This document shows positions 49,701 through 60,218 of a DNA stretch of 64,000 nucleotides, one piece after another (positions within the stretch are counted from its first letter, which is position 1; every line of letters begins with the position of its first letter). The position numbers and the translations under genes were made by a program. This DNA is from Hymenoscyphus infarciens (lineage: Eukaryota > Ascomycota > Leotiomycetes > Helotiales > Helotiaceae): the NCBI GenBank assembly GCA_001414345.1, contig LLCB01000179.1:54716-118715 (forward strand). The letters are read 5' to 3'. Below the pieces are notes generated by a model. The model searched no databases, was not told the origin of the DNA, and saw nothing but the letters and a program-made list of their open reading frames with translations.

Positions 49701-50823
49701 ATTTTAACTAATTTATATCTAATTTAAGAGTTTAGGAAGTAGTAGGAAGTTTATTAAGAGTAAAGGCTTATAAGCGAAAGAGGTCTAAACATAGGCTTTA
49801 AAAAGTAAAAGAGGGTTTAAATAAAGGTTTAAAAGAGAGTTAGATTAGTAAGGGTTTAGAGGTAGAGTATTTTTTAAGTTATTAACTTTATAGTTTACTT
49901 ATAATTATATCTATCTTATCTAACTAATTGTTTTATCTTTTATTTTTATACTACTATCTTATCTATATATTATCTATATTTAAGAAGTCTTACTTATTAT
50001 TTCGTTAAGATCTTCTAGGTCTTAGTATATAGTTATAGATTAGAGAGAGTTTAGAAGGTCTTTTAAAAAAGAAGGTAGCTCTAGAAGAGGGTTATTAGAA
50101 GGTATTAAGAGTAGCTATCTATAGCTAAAAGGGATATAAATTTAAGCTTAGAAATAAGAAAGAGTTAGTTTAGAGAGAGTTTAGAGATAAAGTGTTTTAT
50201 TAACTTTAAATTATAAGATCGCTTATCTATCTTTCTAGCTTAGCTAGCTAATTCCTTATTTCTTAATTTTCTACTTCTAAAGCTTATATAACTAACTATA
50301 TCTAGTCTATATTTAAGAAGTCCTACTAGTCTCTTTAACTATTATTTCGTTAAGATCTTCTAGATCTTAGTATATAAGTACTATTTAAGTAGCTTTTAGA
50401 AAGAGAGATAGCTCTAGAAGAGCGTTTAATATCTTATAGTAGAACTAGGTTTAATATTTTAAAGATATTAATTTTAAGAGAGAGAGAGGGGTAAGATTAG
50501 ATTTAGAAGCCTTCTAGATAACTATTATAAGTCGACTTATTTACTAAATCTAAGGTTATTAAAACTCTTAAAAATACTTAGTATATTCTAATCTCTTAAT
50601 ATATATTAAAATACGATTTTTACTAGCTATTTATATAAATACTAAACCCTAGTATTACTAGCTATCTAAGTAGTCTCTAATTACCTAGCTATTTAAGAAT
50701 ACTATTATAATATTCTAAATTAAGAGTAAATCGACTTCTAAATAAAGAGTAGTAATAAGCTTAAAAGAGATATTATTAAAGCTATTACTAGTAAAGAAGA
50801 GTTATTATTTTTATATAATAGTA

Positions 50824-51289
50824 TAAAATATATATAACTATAGTAGAGGTATATAAGAGTATATATAGTAGAATAATATATATAGATACTAGGTACTAAT
50901 ATAGAAGAAAATAATAACTATTTCTCTTTTATATTAAACATAAACGTCTATATATAAGAGGTCGAAAGCTTCTAAGTTCTAATAATAATAATAACTAAGC
51001 TCTATCTAATATAGCTAATACTAAATAATAAGAGCTAAAAAGCTAAATATATAACCTCTAAATCTTTAGAAAGCTAAATATATAATATCTAACTCTTAAT
51101 CTCTTCTATATATAAATATTAGATATTAATACCTTTAGTACTTCGCTTATATAAGTATTAGTTATTCGTAATCTCAGCTCTAGGAGTATTAGAGGTATTA
51201 GTAGTGCTTAGAGATATCGGCAGTTTTACGAATGCCGACAATTTAGAATAGTACTATTATATAATAATCTAGGATAGCGTACTATTATA
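50824..51289. repeat. Right LTR
   Basis: It begins TAAAATATATATAACTATAG and ends ACTATTATA. It keeps GGCAGTTTTACGAATGCCGA-type unmutated bases near 51220 that are changed in the left LTR, so the two copies were mutated differently. Confidence 0.72.
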
Positions 51290-52059
51290 CCTATATCTCT
51301 TATATAAGAGATTCTTACGTTATTATATACTCTTTAAAGCTATTATTCTATATAATTCTCTCGAGTTAGTATACGTTGTTCTTAGATAGAAGAAACTCGC
51401 CTCCTTAGTAGTTAGTTCGTCTTAGATTATAAGCTATACGCCTAGTAAAAGTAGCTTCTATATTAGGTTCTTAAATAGACGAATAGAGCCTCTTAATATA
51501 CTAATATCCTATATACTTTAAGTAGCTAGTAAACTTAAAGAGCTTATCTCTATTCTACTTATAGCCTCGTAGAATCTATATATCTAAGTAGATAATAGTA
51601 GCCTATACTATAGCTTTAGTAGAAGTCTTATTATAAGCGTTTTTAGGTCTCTTTTTAGAACGTATCGTAGATTTAGAAGAGTTTATAGATTTAGAAGTTC
51701 AAAGTCTCTTACTAGTCTACTAGTTATAGCCTTTACTATCTTTATCTTTAGCTATAATAGTAAGGAATATATATAAAAGAGTCTAAAAAAGAGAGTGTTT
51801 CTAAGTTTAGCTAAACCTCGAGCTAAGCTAAGCATAAGAAATAGTACTAGTTTCCGTGTCTACTATAAGAGACTCTTTTAACTAAGAGCTAAAAAAGTGT
51901 ATTAATTCTAGTATAGACTTTTTAGGCGATTTTATTAACTTTTAGAGCTTTTTTAACCTTTTTAGGTTCTTTTACCTAATATTATATAACTTTCTACTAA
52001 TGCTTACTTATCTCGCTCTTAATTATAAGGTTTTTTTATTATAGCTAGCTGTTATTTTA

Positions 52060-55000
52060 GAGAAAACGACTTAAATAGCTTATAATATATTCTCTAAGCG
52101 ACTTTAATAGCCTTTTGCCTCTATATATCTACTTTAACACTCTATTTTTAACTTATATTATAAGAAATACTAAGAAATAAGCTTTTATTAGAAGTTATAC
52201 TCTAGATAAGCTTAATTTTAATAATTTTACATTTTCTTAGTATTTCTTATAATATTAGAAGAAGAACTAGAACTCTAAATAGTTTTATTATTTTATAATT
52301 TCTTATTATTTTAAATAGTAAATAGAATAAATTATAGAGAATAGTAAAGTAAAAAAGAAGTAGAGTGTTTTTTATATTTTTCTCTCTAAGATAGATCTTT
52401 CTTTACTATTTTTTATATATTATATATTATTCTATAATCGTTACTCTTTACTCTATCTCTTTTATTTATTTATTTATTTTAAAGTTATTTACTATCTTAT
52501 CTAGTACTCTCTTACCTAGAATTTAACTTAGATATGTCGACGTTTCTAGTCTAGCTTAAGTATAAATAGACTCTATTTAAAGACGTACTTTAGAAGGTTT
52601 CTAAGTAGTATATTAAAGCAGAGTAGGTCTTCTTAGTAGAACGTTATAATAAAGTAGTACTTAGCCTAGTATACTACTTAAAGTAAAAGAACTTCAACTT
52701 ATAATATTCTTTCTACCTATAAATAACGAACTACTTTACTAAGTTTATTAAGATTAGTATTCTAAATACTATATATAACTATACTATATATAACTTAGTA
52801 AGTAGCTCCTAATATTCTTCTTCTTATCTCTCTTAGCTACTTAAGTATTTTCCTATATTAGTTAAAGTTATAATATAAATATAAACTCTTATAATCTAGG
52901 ATATTATATAACTTAAATATAGCTACTAGATTAATAAAAGATAAGTATAAAGAGTTAAGTAAATACTTACTTTAGAGATAGTTAAAGAGTAGAAAGACAA
53001 CTTTATCTATATCCTAGTATATCTTTAATATCTCTATAATACTAACTCTAGTATTATTACTAACTTTAAGTTAATATAGAACTATTATTTCTAGTACGTT
53101 TTTATTAGGTTTCTTAGTAGTAATTACCTATACTAGTTTAGTCTACTATAGACTAGTTTTAATAGAACGTAGCTAAAACTTACTTATAAGTAGACGCTAC
53201 TTCTCGCGATCTCTTATAATAGAAATAATAAAATATATATTAAAAGCTTTATAATAGTAGAAGGAGAAAGTAATAACTTATAGATATACTTTTTTTAAAT
53301 ACTACTAGCGAACTATACTCTCTAGTTATAAGTAAGTCTTCTAGTTTCTCTAATTCTTATATCTAGCTTAGCTAGAGTTCTCTCTTATAATACTAATAGA
53401 CTAGAACTACCTTCTTTTATAATCTCTAAAATAGCTTTATATAAGCGATCGCTATAAGAGACTTAAGAATATAGTAGACGAGGGTAATAAAGCTAACTAT
53501 ATTAACTATTACTAGCTTCTTACTAAGAACGTTAAAAAGGATTATAGCTAGAAAGTAGTATTATTCTTCTAGTAGCTTATTTTTACTAATATATAGTCTA
53601 CTTTAAGATAATCTAGAACGAGATATACTATATATATAGCGAACCGGTTATTATATATTTAGAGAAGATTCTAATAGAATAATAGAAAAAAGCTTAGATA
53701 TTAGAGCCTTAGTATAGCTATATTATAAGTAGTACTAGAGAAATAATTAACGCTCTTCTTAAAGAAGAGTATTCTTTTTTAATATTAGCTCTCTACTAGT
53801 ATATCTTTAAATATATTATAGTATAATATATAAAATAATAGAAGAAAAGTAAGAAGATAATAGTATAAAATCTAGAACTTATATCTACTAAAAGCGATAC
53901 TATAAGTTACTAAGTAAGACGAAGTTATATTATACTTATATCTAATAACGAACTTCTCGTTATAACTTATATTATATAATCTACTATAGTAGCTAATTCT
54001 TATAAAAAGAGCTATATTATTAACCTACGTCTCTGGACTTATACTTATAAACGGTTTTAAGCTATGCTTTTACCTTACTTATATACTATTATAGCTGTTT
54101 ATAAAGCTAGCTAATATCTTTAGAACTAGATTCTACTTCTATATACTCTAAAAGGTCTCTTATATATCTATTTAGAGACTAATCTTTATCTAGTTTAGAT
54201 TATAGATTTAAATATTAATAGTACTATTTTACTACCTACGCTTAAAAAGCCTAGGAAAGAAGGTAGTATTATAAAAAGAAGATAAGAAAGAGATATAGAA
54301 GTAGTAGTAAGAGAATATATAAGTAGACTAAGATATAGTAACTATAGAATATAGCTTTTATAAAGCTAGAAAGACTATATCTATTTATAAGCTAGATCTT
54401 ATACTTAGAAGTATAATAGCCTACTATTCTATATAGCCGAGATTATATAGTATATACTATATATATAAGGTTTTAGTAGTTATTATTTTATATTATCTAA
54501 TTTAGAAAGGTTATATATATCTAGACTTTTAAACGTACTTCGTAGAGTTTAAGCTTTAGTATTAGCCGACGTATATTATTATTTAGTTTTAGACCTTTTT
54601 AGTACTATCTAATCTCTTATATATAGCTGTCTACTCTTCTAGAGTTAGAAAAGGCCTAGTTTATTCTTTTCTTCTATATTAAAGCTTAGTATTTATATAT
54701 ATTATTCTACTAAGTATACTTCTATATATCTCTTCGATAGTAGTATATATTTCGTGCTATTATAAGAAGGATAAATAGAAAGTAAATTAGAAAGAGAGTA
54801 TAGAAGCTACTAAGCTATATATTACTAGCTCTATTTTTAATAAGATAATTATTTACTTTAAGTATTATTCTATATTAAATACCTTGGCATTTCTTATGAA
54901 ATTTATTTAATTTACTTAATTTACTTAAAAAGAAGTAGTATAATTAACTTAAATACTAAAAAAGGAGTACTAAAATATACTAGATAGCGTAGATTAAATG

Positions 55001-55076
55001 TCTAGAGTGTCTGCTCTTAGCAGTAACAGTTAAGTCGCGAAATGATCGTCCGCAGGCCATTTAAGTCGTTTTCAAA
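52060..55076. mobile_element. DNA transposon T2, 3.0 kb, with an 8-bp target duplication
   Basis: The left end GAGAAAACGACTTAAATAGC and the reverse complement of the right end TTTGAAAACGACTTAAATGG share GAAAACGACTTAAAT. The flanking octamers are TTATTTTA (52052-52059) and TCATTTTA (55077-55084), identical except for one C-to-T change. An 8-bp duplication with short inverted repeats suggests hAT, but the termini are not the usual CAG type. The interior should have encoded a transposase of several hundred residues and is now full of stops. The last 60 bp are hardly mutated. Confidence 0.72.
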
Positions 55077-55128
55077 TCATTTTAACTTTTTTTAGAATTT
55101 ATTCTGTTCTTTACAACTAGAGTCTATA

Positions 55129-56181
55129 CAGAAAGTGGTTCGAGAGAGAAGTTGTTGCCCATAAATGAACTTGTTGCCCAAACAATAATTTAAACTGAGG
55201 CCTGCAAAGCAAACCCCTTTGGACCTCTAAAAATAAATCAGACCGGCCACAGCACAATAGCTCACAACTAACCTGTCTTCCATTAGTCTTGCATTAGTCC
55301 TGTCGTATAAGACAAGACAAGCCCATTTCAACTTCCCCGAACCGTGTCTCCCAGCCCGCCTTCCTTTCCCGTCCCTGCCCAACCGATTTTCTAGAAAGAT
55401 CAAGATGTCTTTCCTTTCCAAAGAGAAGCTTCTAGGTATTTACTTTTGCTACTTGGCGGGTTTTTTGGTCGATTGCCCCTCCCCTCGCCTCATCATCGCA
55501 TGTCCATCTTGGTCCGACGGGTCTAAGATCGGCAAGCACTCGTGAGCGAGCATCTGTACCAACTACCAACGCCAACGTCCTCCGTACCTCTTAACCTCAA
55601 ACACCAAGGTGGAGACCCCCCCCCCCAACGCCAAAAACGTGCAAAAACGTGGAATCGAGAAATTGACCGGGACCAGGATCCTTCCACGCCTGCACAAAGA
55701 GACTCCCGTCTCCATTTTTCCAACCGCGCTTGCTGAAGAGGCGAGATAACCTGCCTTGCCTTGCCTTGCCTTGCCGTCGTCCTCTTGCTTTGCTTTGCAG
55801 CATCTTTCTCCCACAACACCTGGGCCCAGCACTGCACTGCACTCTCCCAACGAACCTTGCTCTACCTACTCGCTGCCTCCCCTCGTCAACTTCGTCCTTG
55901 CCACCGAAAACCAACCCCCCTGCCACCTGAACCTGACTGAACCTGCAAATCCACCTTGATACCCTCCTTTCCGCTTCCGAAAAGGGCCACCCAACCCTTC
56001 CCAACCCAACCCAACCTTGAACAGTCATCCTTCGATCTGCGGTCAGCATAACCATAACCATAACCATCCTCGACACCTCCCACTCGGTCATACAGGACAG
56101 GACAGGACAGGCCTCGTCTCGTCTCGTCTACTCCACACTCGTCCGTTTTCTTCTTTAAAACCCTCATATCCATCTCTCAAA
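55129..56181. promoter_or_regulatory. Long leader/promoter region with pentamer and hexamer repeats
   Basis: CT-rich sequence upstream of the 56182 gene includes CTTGC repeats (about 55754-55778), ATAACC repeats (about 56047-56067), AGGAC repeats (about 56093-56111) and CTCGT repeats (about 56113-56128). A start-like ATG at 55405 followed by GEKLL-type codons and a possible donor at 55433 may mark an unplaced upstream exon, but I cannot join it. Several ORFs here overlap on both strands and follow the simple repeats. Confidence 0.5.
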
Positions 56182-56667
56182 ATGGGAGTCTCAATCGAAT
56201 CATCTCGTCCCATCATGGCAGCCAGCGTAAGTCGGCTTCATTTCTCGCCCCCTCTTTGACGTCAACCCCTATCCTTCATCCACATGACTGCTCTTCGTGA
56301 GCCTTGACTGACATGACTATTTCTCCAGTTAACCTCCAAACGCGCTTCCACTCGCTACAGCACATACAGCACTGCTCCATCCGTCGCCAATACCGTCAAA
56401 ACCTCCCTATCATCAGCTTCGGCCCAACAAGAGATCAAGGACATTGAAGAAGGGCTCGAGAAGCTTGACAACAAGAAGTTAGAGAGCCAACGCTTCATAC
56501 CCAGCCAAGAGAAGACCGAGAGCCTTAGCAAGTTGGCATTAGGAGCAAAGTTGGAGCGAGCATTAGGCAGAAGAATGGGTGGACAAGATGCTGTCATGAG
56601 AGAGCGAAGACCAAAGGTGGACGACGAGAAGGCCACCCCTCTGAGCGAAAAGGAAACAGCAGTTTGA
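56182..56667 (+). CDS. Small charged protein of unknown function
   Basis: The spliced CDS is join(56182..56226,56329..56667), 127 aa. The start is MGVSIESSRPIMAAS. The 102-bp intron (GTAAGT donor, TTCTCCAG acceptor) keeps the frame. A Ser/Thr/Tyr-rich segment (LTSKRASTRYSTYSTAPSVA) leads to a charged helix likely to form a coiled coil (QEIKDIEEGLEKLDNKKLES), then LSKLALGAKLERALGRRMGG and an acidic/basic tail ending SEKETAV. An N-terminal MG start could be myristoylated, but the next residues only loosely fit. No family was recognised. The good splice sites and codon usage support a real gene. Confidence 0.72.
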
Positions 56668-58441
56668 TTGGGTTTATGGTTACAGCAAGTCCGAGAGATA
56701 CGATCACTTGACGCGTACATGGATACATATGGGAGGAATTCTCCAAAGATTGGCCATGGAGGGCATGGTGGGAAGAGGATCTGTCACGACAGGCATAGGT
56801 CATGATGATATGGGCTTTTCGAAGGCGTTTTTCTCTGTTTGGCTGTCATGTTTTGCGCTAATTATCCATGCGCCATTTCATTTTTCTTATACCATCTCTT
56901 TAAAGCGCTTTATTTTGCACTAGGCTCTGACTAACATCGCCGGAATTTCGTCGTTGGGTGGGAGGGGCTGGATGAATGGGTGGAATTGCGGGTTTCTTCA
57001 TTTCCATAGCTCATCTTTGGGATGACACACATTCGATAGCCACGAAATTGGAGGCTCGTGAATTAAATACCCAATTATTTTTACGAAGCTCAAAGGATCC
57101 AGGTGGGTTTTGGTATTATACAGGTCAGTCAGATCATACCATGTGTTTCCGCTCAGATCGCCGGCTTTCCTACATTGCCCTGAATTCCTGGAACGCTTTT
57201 CTCCTTATCTTGTTTATTCCCCAATTTCCCCATATTGTTGATGAAACAGCCGAAGATCATTGTTTACGACAGATCACCAATGACATTGCAATGCCTGGAA
57301 TTTATTCGTGCACAGCACAGCTTCCAAAGACGCCCTTACACGGACGTCAATATCAACTTTCTATCCAGTCATGACATCCCCCAGCTAGAGCTACACGCTT
57401 CATATCGATAGCTGTTGCTACCAACCCTATAGAATATGAAACTTAACTCGAAGGGTTCCAGCAACCCAAACCACCAACCCAATAAAATATGAAACTTAAC
57501 TCGAAGGATTCCACCAACCCAACCACCAACCCAAACCAAAACCAAAACGTCGTAAAATTCCCCCACAACCCCTCTCCCTCTCCCTCTCCCGCCCCCCGAA
57601 ATAAACCAGCAGAAAAAATGCACTGATGACCGACCACCTTCTCTCCTCACTTGCATATGCAGTCAGTACGGACTTGATATAAACTCCCTTTCCCGGCCTA
57701 GTGATGATTGGCATGCACAGTGCATTTGTCCTACCAAAGTTGACGAAGATTTGGGGCTGTCAATGGCGCGCAGGAGTTAATATGTGGATTGATTATGTTG
57801 GATTTTGTATGCGGTGTTACATGGCTATGCTGAAATTGAGGAGTCGTGATACTTGGTAGAGTATACAAGCAAGTTGTCGGTTCCCCTACGTTTCGTGGAT
57901 CGCGCGTGGCGGTCAGGGTAGTTTGACCGGACGGGTGAGAGGGTTTCCGTGGAGTTGGGGGCGGGAGGGGTAAGTGTTAATTAATGTGGGGGGAGGGGGG
58001 GGTGGAGAGGGACAGAGATGTGGTTGGAGATTTATGGGGTGGTTGGATCGGGTAATGAAGGAGGGGAAGGGAAGTCTTGGTCTATGTGTGGGATGAAGTC
58101 TGGAAGGATTTGATTTGGATGGCGGGAATAAGAAAACATCACCACATTGAGAGACTGAGGTCGTATGGAGGATAATGTCTTATCGAAATGCAGGTTGGCC
58201 CATGACACCATTGTATATGTATGTACCCGTGGGGTGTGGGGAAGCTATTGCTGCTAGTTCTCGTAGTCCCCCTCGTTTTGCTCCAGTGAGAGACGGATGT
58301 AGTTCCTCCATCAGACTGTAGACATCTTGCAAATTGATTGATCATTCATAATTAGCACTGTACAAGTATTGCACATTTCTTTTCGAGCCTAACACTAATA
58401 CCATATTAATTACCCTACCATCGTACAATACCCCTCACATC
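56668..58441. other. Intergenic stretch with a 53-bp tandem duplication
   Basis: No gene is supported. The ORF 56976-57374 (132 codons) has no motif, splice partner or coding bias that I can see. Purine/G-rich tracts occur at about 57940-58010. Confidence 0.45.
57421..57526. repeat. 53-bp tandem duplication
   Basis: Two adjacent 53-bp copies (57421-57473 and 57474-57526) share ATATGAAACTTAACTCGAAG and differ at a handful of bases. Confidence 0.8.
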
Positions 58442-59640
58442 ATGACCACCACCAAACCCTACCCAGCAAGTTCGACGACCAAATACCCTATAACCTCAAA
58501 CCCCGAACCATTCATCTCATCAACAACCCCCTCAATCCGAGCCTTCCTCAAGAGAAACAACCTAACACCCACCGACCTCCTCGAACTCCATCACTTCTTC
58601 CACTATGCCCACCCAAACGAAACCTACACCCCAGTACCATCCCAAGGGTTCTGCTCCCTAACCTTTGCGCTCTCCTCAAATCTCATAATCCAATTCCGAA
58701 CCCAGAATTACAAATTAGATCTCGCCGTCACCTCTCTAGCTTCAAAGATCTATCCGAAATATGCGCCGAGCACGAGATTGGTCACTAGGTTGCCGAGGAC
58801 GGGCTTGCTTGTTTATGAAATGAGTCTCATGTCTGGGAGTTCGTTGTTTGATTATCGAGTTGAGAATAGAGGAGAGGCTACGAGTATGAGATTCCTTGAG
58901 AATTTGGTAAGGACCTTTGCGGGCTTTCAGGTGGAAGCGTATAACTCCAGGACAATACCTCGGCCATTGGGCTATAGGGACACGAAAGTGGCGGCGACGT
59001 TACATCCGAGGCTTCTATCTCTTCACGGAAGCTTCCCGCAAGGTTTCGACCCCTCACCACTCGCTTGTTGGGGAATTTCGAGGCGATGACGAGTTTACCG
59101 TGGGTGTTGACACATGGCGATTTGTTACCGGGGAATATCATGGTTGAGAAGGGATCCGGAACGTTGAGGGGCTTTGTGGATTGGGGGGAGAGTGAGTACT
59201 TGCCTTTTGGGATGGGGTTTTATGGGTTGGATGAGATCCTTCTCTTGCCTTCACTTGGAAGTTCTGAAGTGTGTTTTCATCAGCAGGCTGGAAAGTTTAA
59301 GGATTTGTTTTGGGAGGTGTTGGGAAGGGGTGGGGTTCCGACGGAGTTGAGGGGGAGGATGGAGATGGCGTGGAGTCTGGGGGTGCTGCTTTGGTTTGGG
59401 ATTGCATGGGATGGAGGGAGGATTGATAGGGTTGTTGAGGAAGGGAGGGATTGCGACGAGATGAGGAAGTTGGATGGGTTTTTAATCGGGTGTGGGGAAG
59501 TGAGGTCAGAGAAAGAGATAGCGAGGACTGAGGGTTTTGGAGAATTGAACTCGCATGAGGATGATAGAAGAGGAGGCAAGGAAAAAGAAGCGGATGGGAT
59601 ATTGAGAGAGAATGGCCTCGCTGTTGAGGCAAAACTTTAG
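58442..59640 (+). CDS. Aminoglycoside phosphotransferase (APH)-family kinase-like protein, probable frameshift
   Basis: The first part (58442 to about 59030) is in one frame: FCSLTFALSSNLIIQFRTQN, TGLLVYEMSLMSGSSLFDYR, then ENLVRTFAGFQVEAY. The second part (about 59032-59640) is in another and carries the kinase core: LPARFRPLTTRLLGNFEAM, the Brenner-type motif LTHGDLLPGNIMV and the metal-binding FVDWGESEYLPFG. The family fold transfers phosphate to small molecules. In fungi these proteins are common and are rarely linked to antibiotics. The frames can be joined only by a one-base change near 59025-59035, or by a 44-bp intron (58988-59031, giving 384 aa) with a GTGGCG donor and no evident branch site. 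That intron would also delete conserved-looking residues. I lean toward a frameshifted, possibly dead gene. A sequencing error is also possible. Confidence 0.65.
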
Positions 59641-60218
59641 CGAGATTTGGATTGTTAGGTAAGAGACTTGCTCGTTGCGGTATAAACTACCCCCATTCTC
59701 ATCACTTGAGTAGGAATCGAAAGGTTAGTTTGAGGGTATTTGGAATAATTAAGAGGTTGGTCTCCTTGTTATTTTTGGTCATCTTGGATAGCAATTCCAG
59801 CTATCCTTGATTAATTCGAAAACCATTGATGAGTGTTGCAGGTTTAAGCAACCAAGGAGCTTGAAAGTATAAATTAACCCTGCCCTCACTTGGGTTTGCC
59901 ACGAATCAACTGCAAAGGAAATAGGATATCAGAAAAAGCCAGTATGTGAGTCGCAGCCTTGAGAGTGTGGTTTGCGAAAGGACGAGAACGATAGAGTTGA
60001 TTTGGTATGTCAGGATTACTTTGTAAGTATGTTTGATATTGGTGTTATAGCGATACCTGATACTCCCCATTTCCAAGCCCCCAAACCAACCCCCCACCTG
60101 CCAGTATCACAACGATCACTCATTGGATACCAAACGCACTTTTGCCACGATCCCCCATAAAATGCCTCTAACTCCAAAAGACCCCATAAAGACTTTTGAC
60201 ATGCCAAAAGCCCTTTTT
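59641..60218. other. Intergenic between convergent genes
   Basis: This is 3' sequence of the APH-like and glutamic-peptidase genes. Nothing else was seen. Confidence 0.45.

Larger units (their letters stand above)
46316..51289. mobile_element. LTR retrotransposon inside T1, RIP-destroyed
   Basis: Two direct copies of about 466 bp (46316-46781 and 50824-51289) flank about 4.04 kb of internal sequence. Their similarity stops abruptly at the same points on both sides. Differences are almost all transitions of RIP type. Total length is about 5.0 kb. No gag, protease or polymerase motif survives, so Copia versus Gypsy cannot be decided. A tandem AAAAAGTTTA repeat lies at about 48471-48510. The target duplication could not be fixed because the flanks are low in complexity. 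Confidence 0.75.
45285..51867. mobile_element. DNA transposon T1 with 45-bp terminal inverted repeats and a 9-bp target duplication, itself interrupted
   Basis: The left terminus CGCGGTGGACACGGAAAGTG continues to CTTATGCTTAGCTTAG. It pairs with the reverse complement of 51823-51867 over 45 bp with eight differences, seven of which are C/T or G/A. The flanks ACAGACCCT (45276-45284) and AGAGACTCT (51868-51876) are a 9-bp duplication of the MITE end, with one RIP change and one other substitution. Subtracting the retrotransposon inside leaves about 1.6 kb. A 9-bp duplication fits Mutator-like elements, but RIP has removed any readable transposase, so the superfamily is uncertain. Confidence 0.75.
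45277..55126. mobile_element. RIP-mutated nested transposon block built on a TA-flanked MITE
   Basis: The outer element starts CAGACCCT (45277-45284), preceded by TA (45275-45276), and ends AGAGTCTA (55119-55126), followed by TA (55127-55128). Its own sequence is split into 45277-45284, 51877-52059 and 55085-55126, 233 bp in total. Joined, it is colinear with the reverse complement of the MITE at 9263-9515. The two gaps are filled by the transposons listed next. Across the block CpA and TpG are scarce and TpA abundant, and no ORF of 60 codons or more exists between 45,240 and 55,220 on either strand. Mutation fades in the outermost 50-80 bp on both sides, as expected of RIP on repeats. Confidence 0.82.

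Noticed and set aside
53940..54300. Attempt to read a transposase in T2
   Set aside because: All frames on both strands are interrupted every few dozen codons and no catalytic motif could be read reliably.
45340..55020. Centromere or simple intergenic AT isochore
   Set aside because: Terminal repeats, LTRs and target duplications explain the sequence as RIP-mutated transposons.
56976..57374. 132-codon plus-strand ORF
   Set aside because: It has no motif, signal peptide, splice partner or coding bias, and lies in the 3' region of the neighbouring gene.
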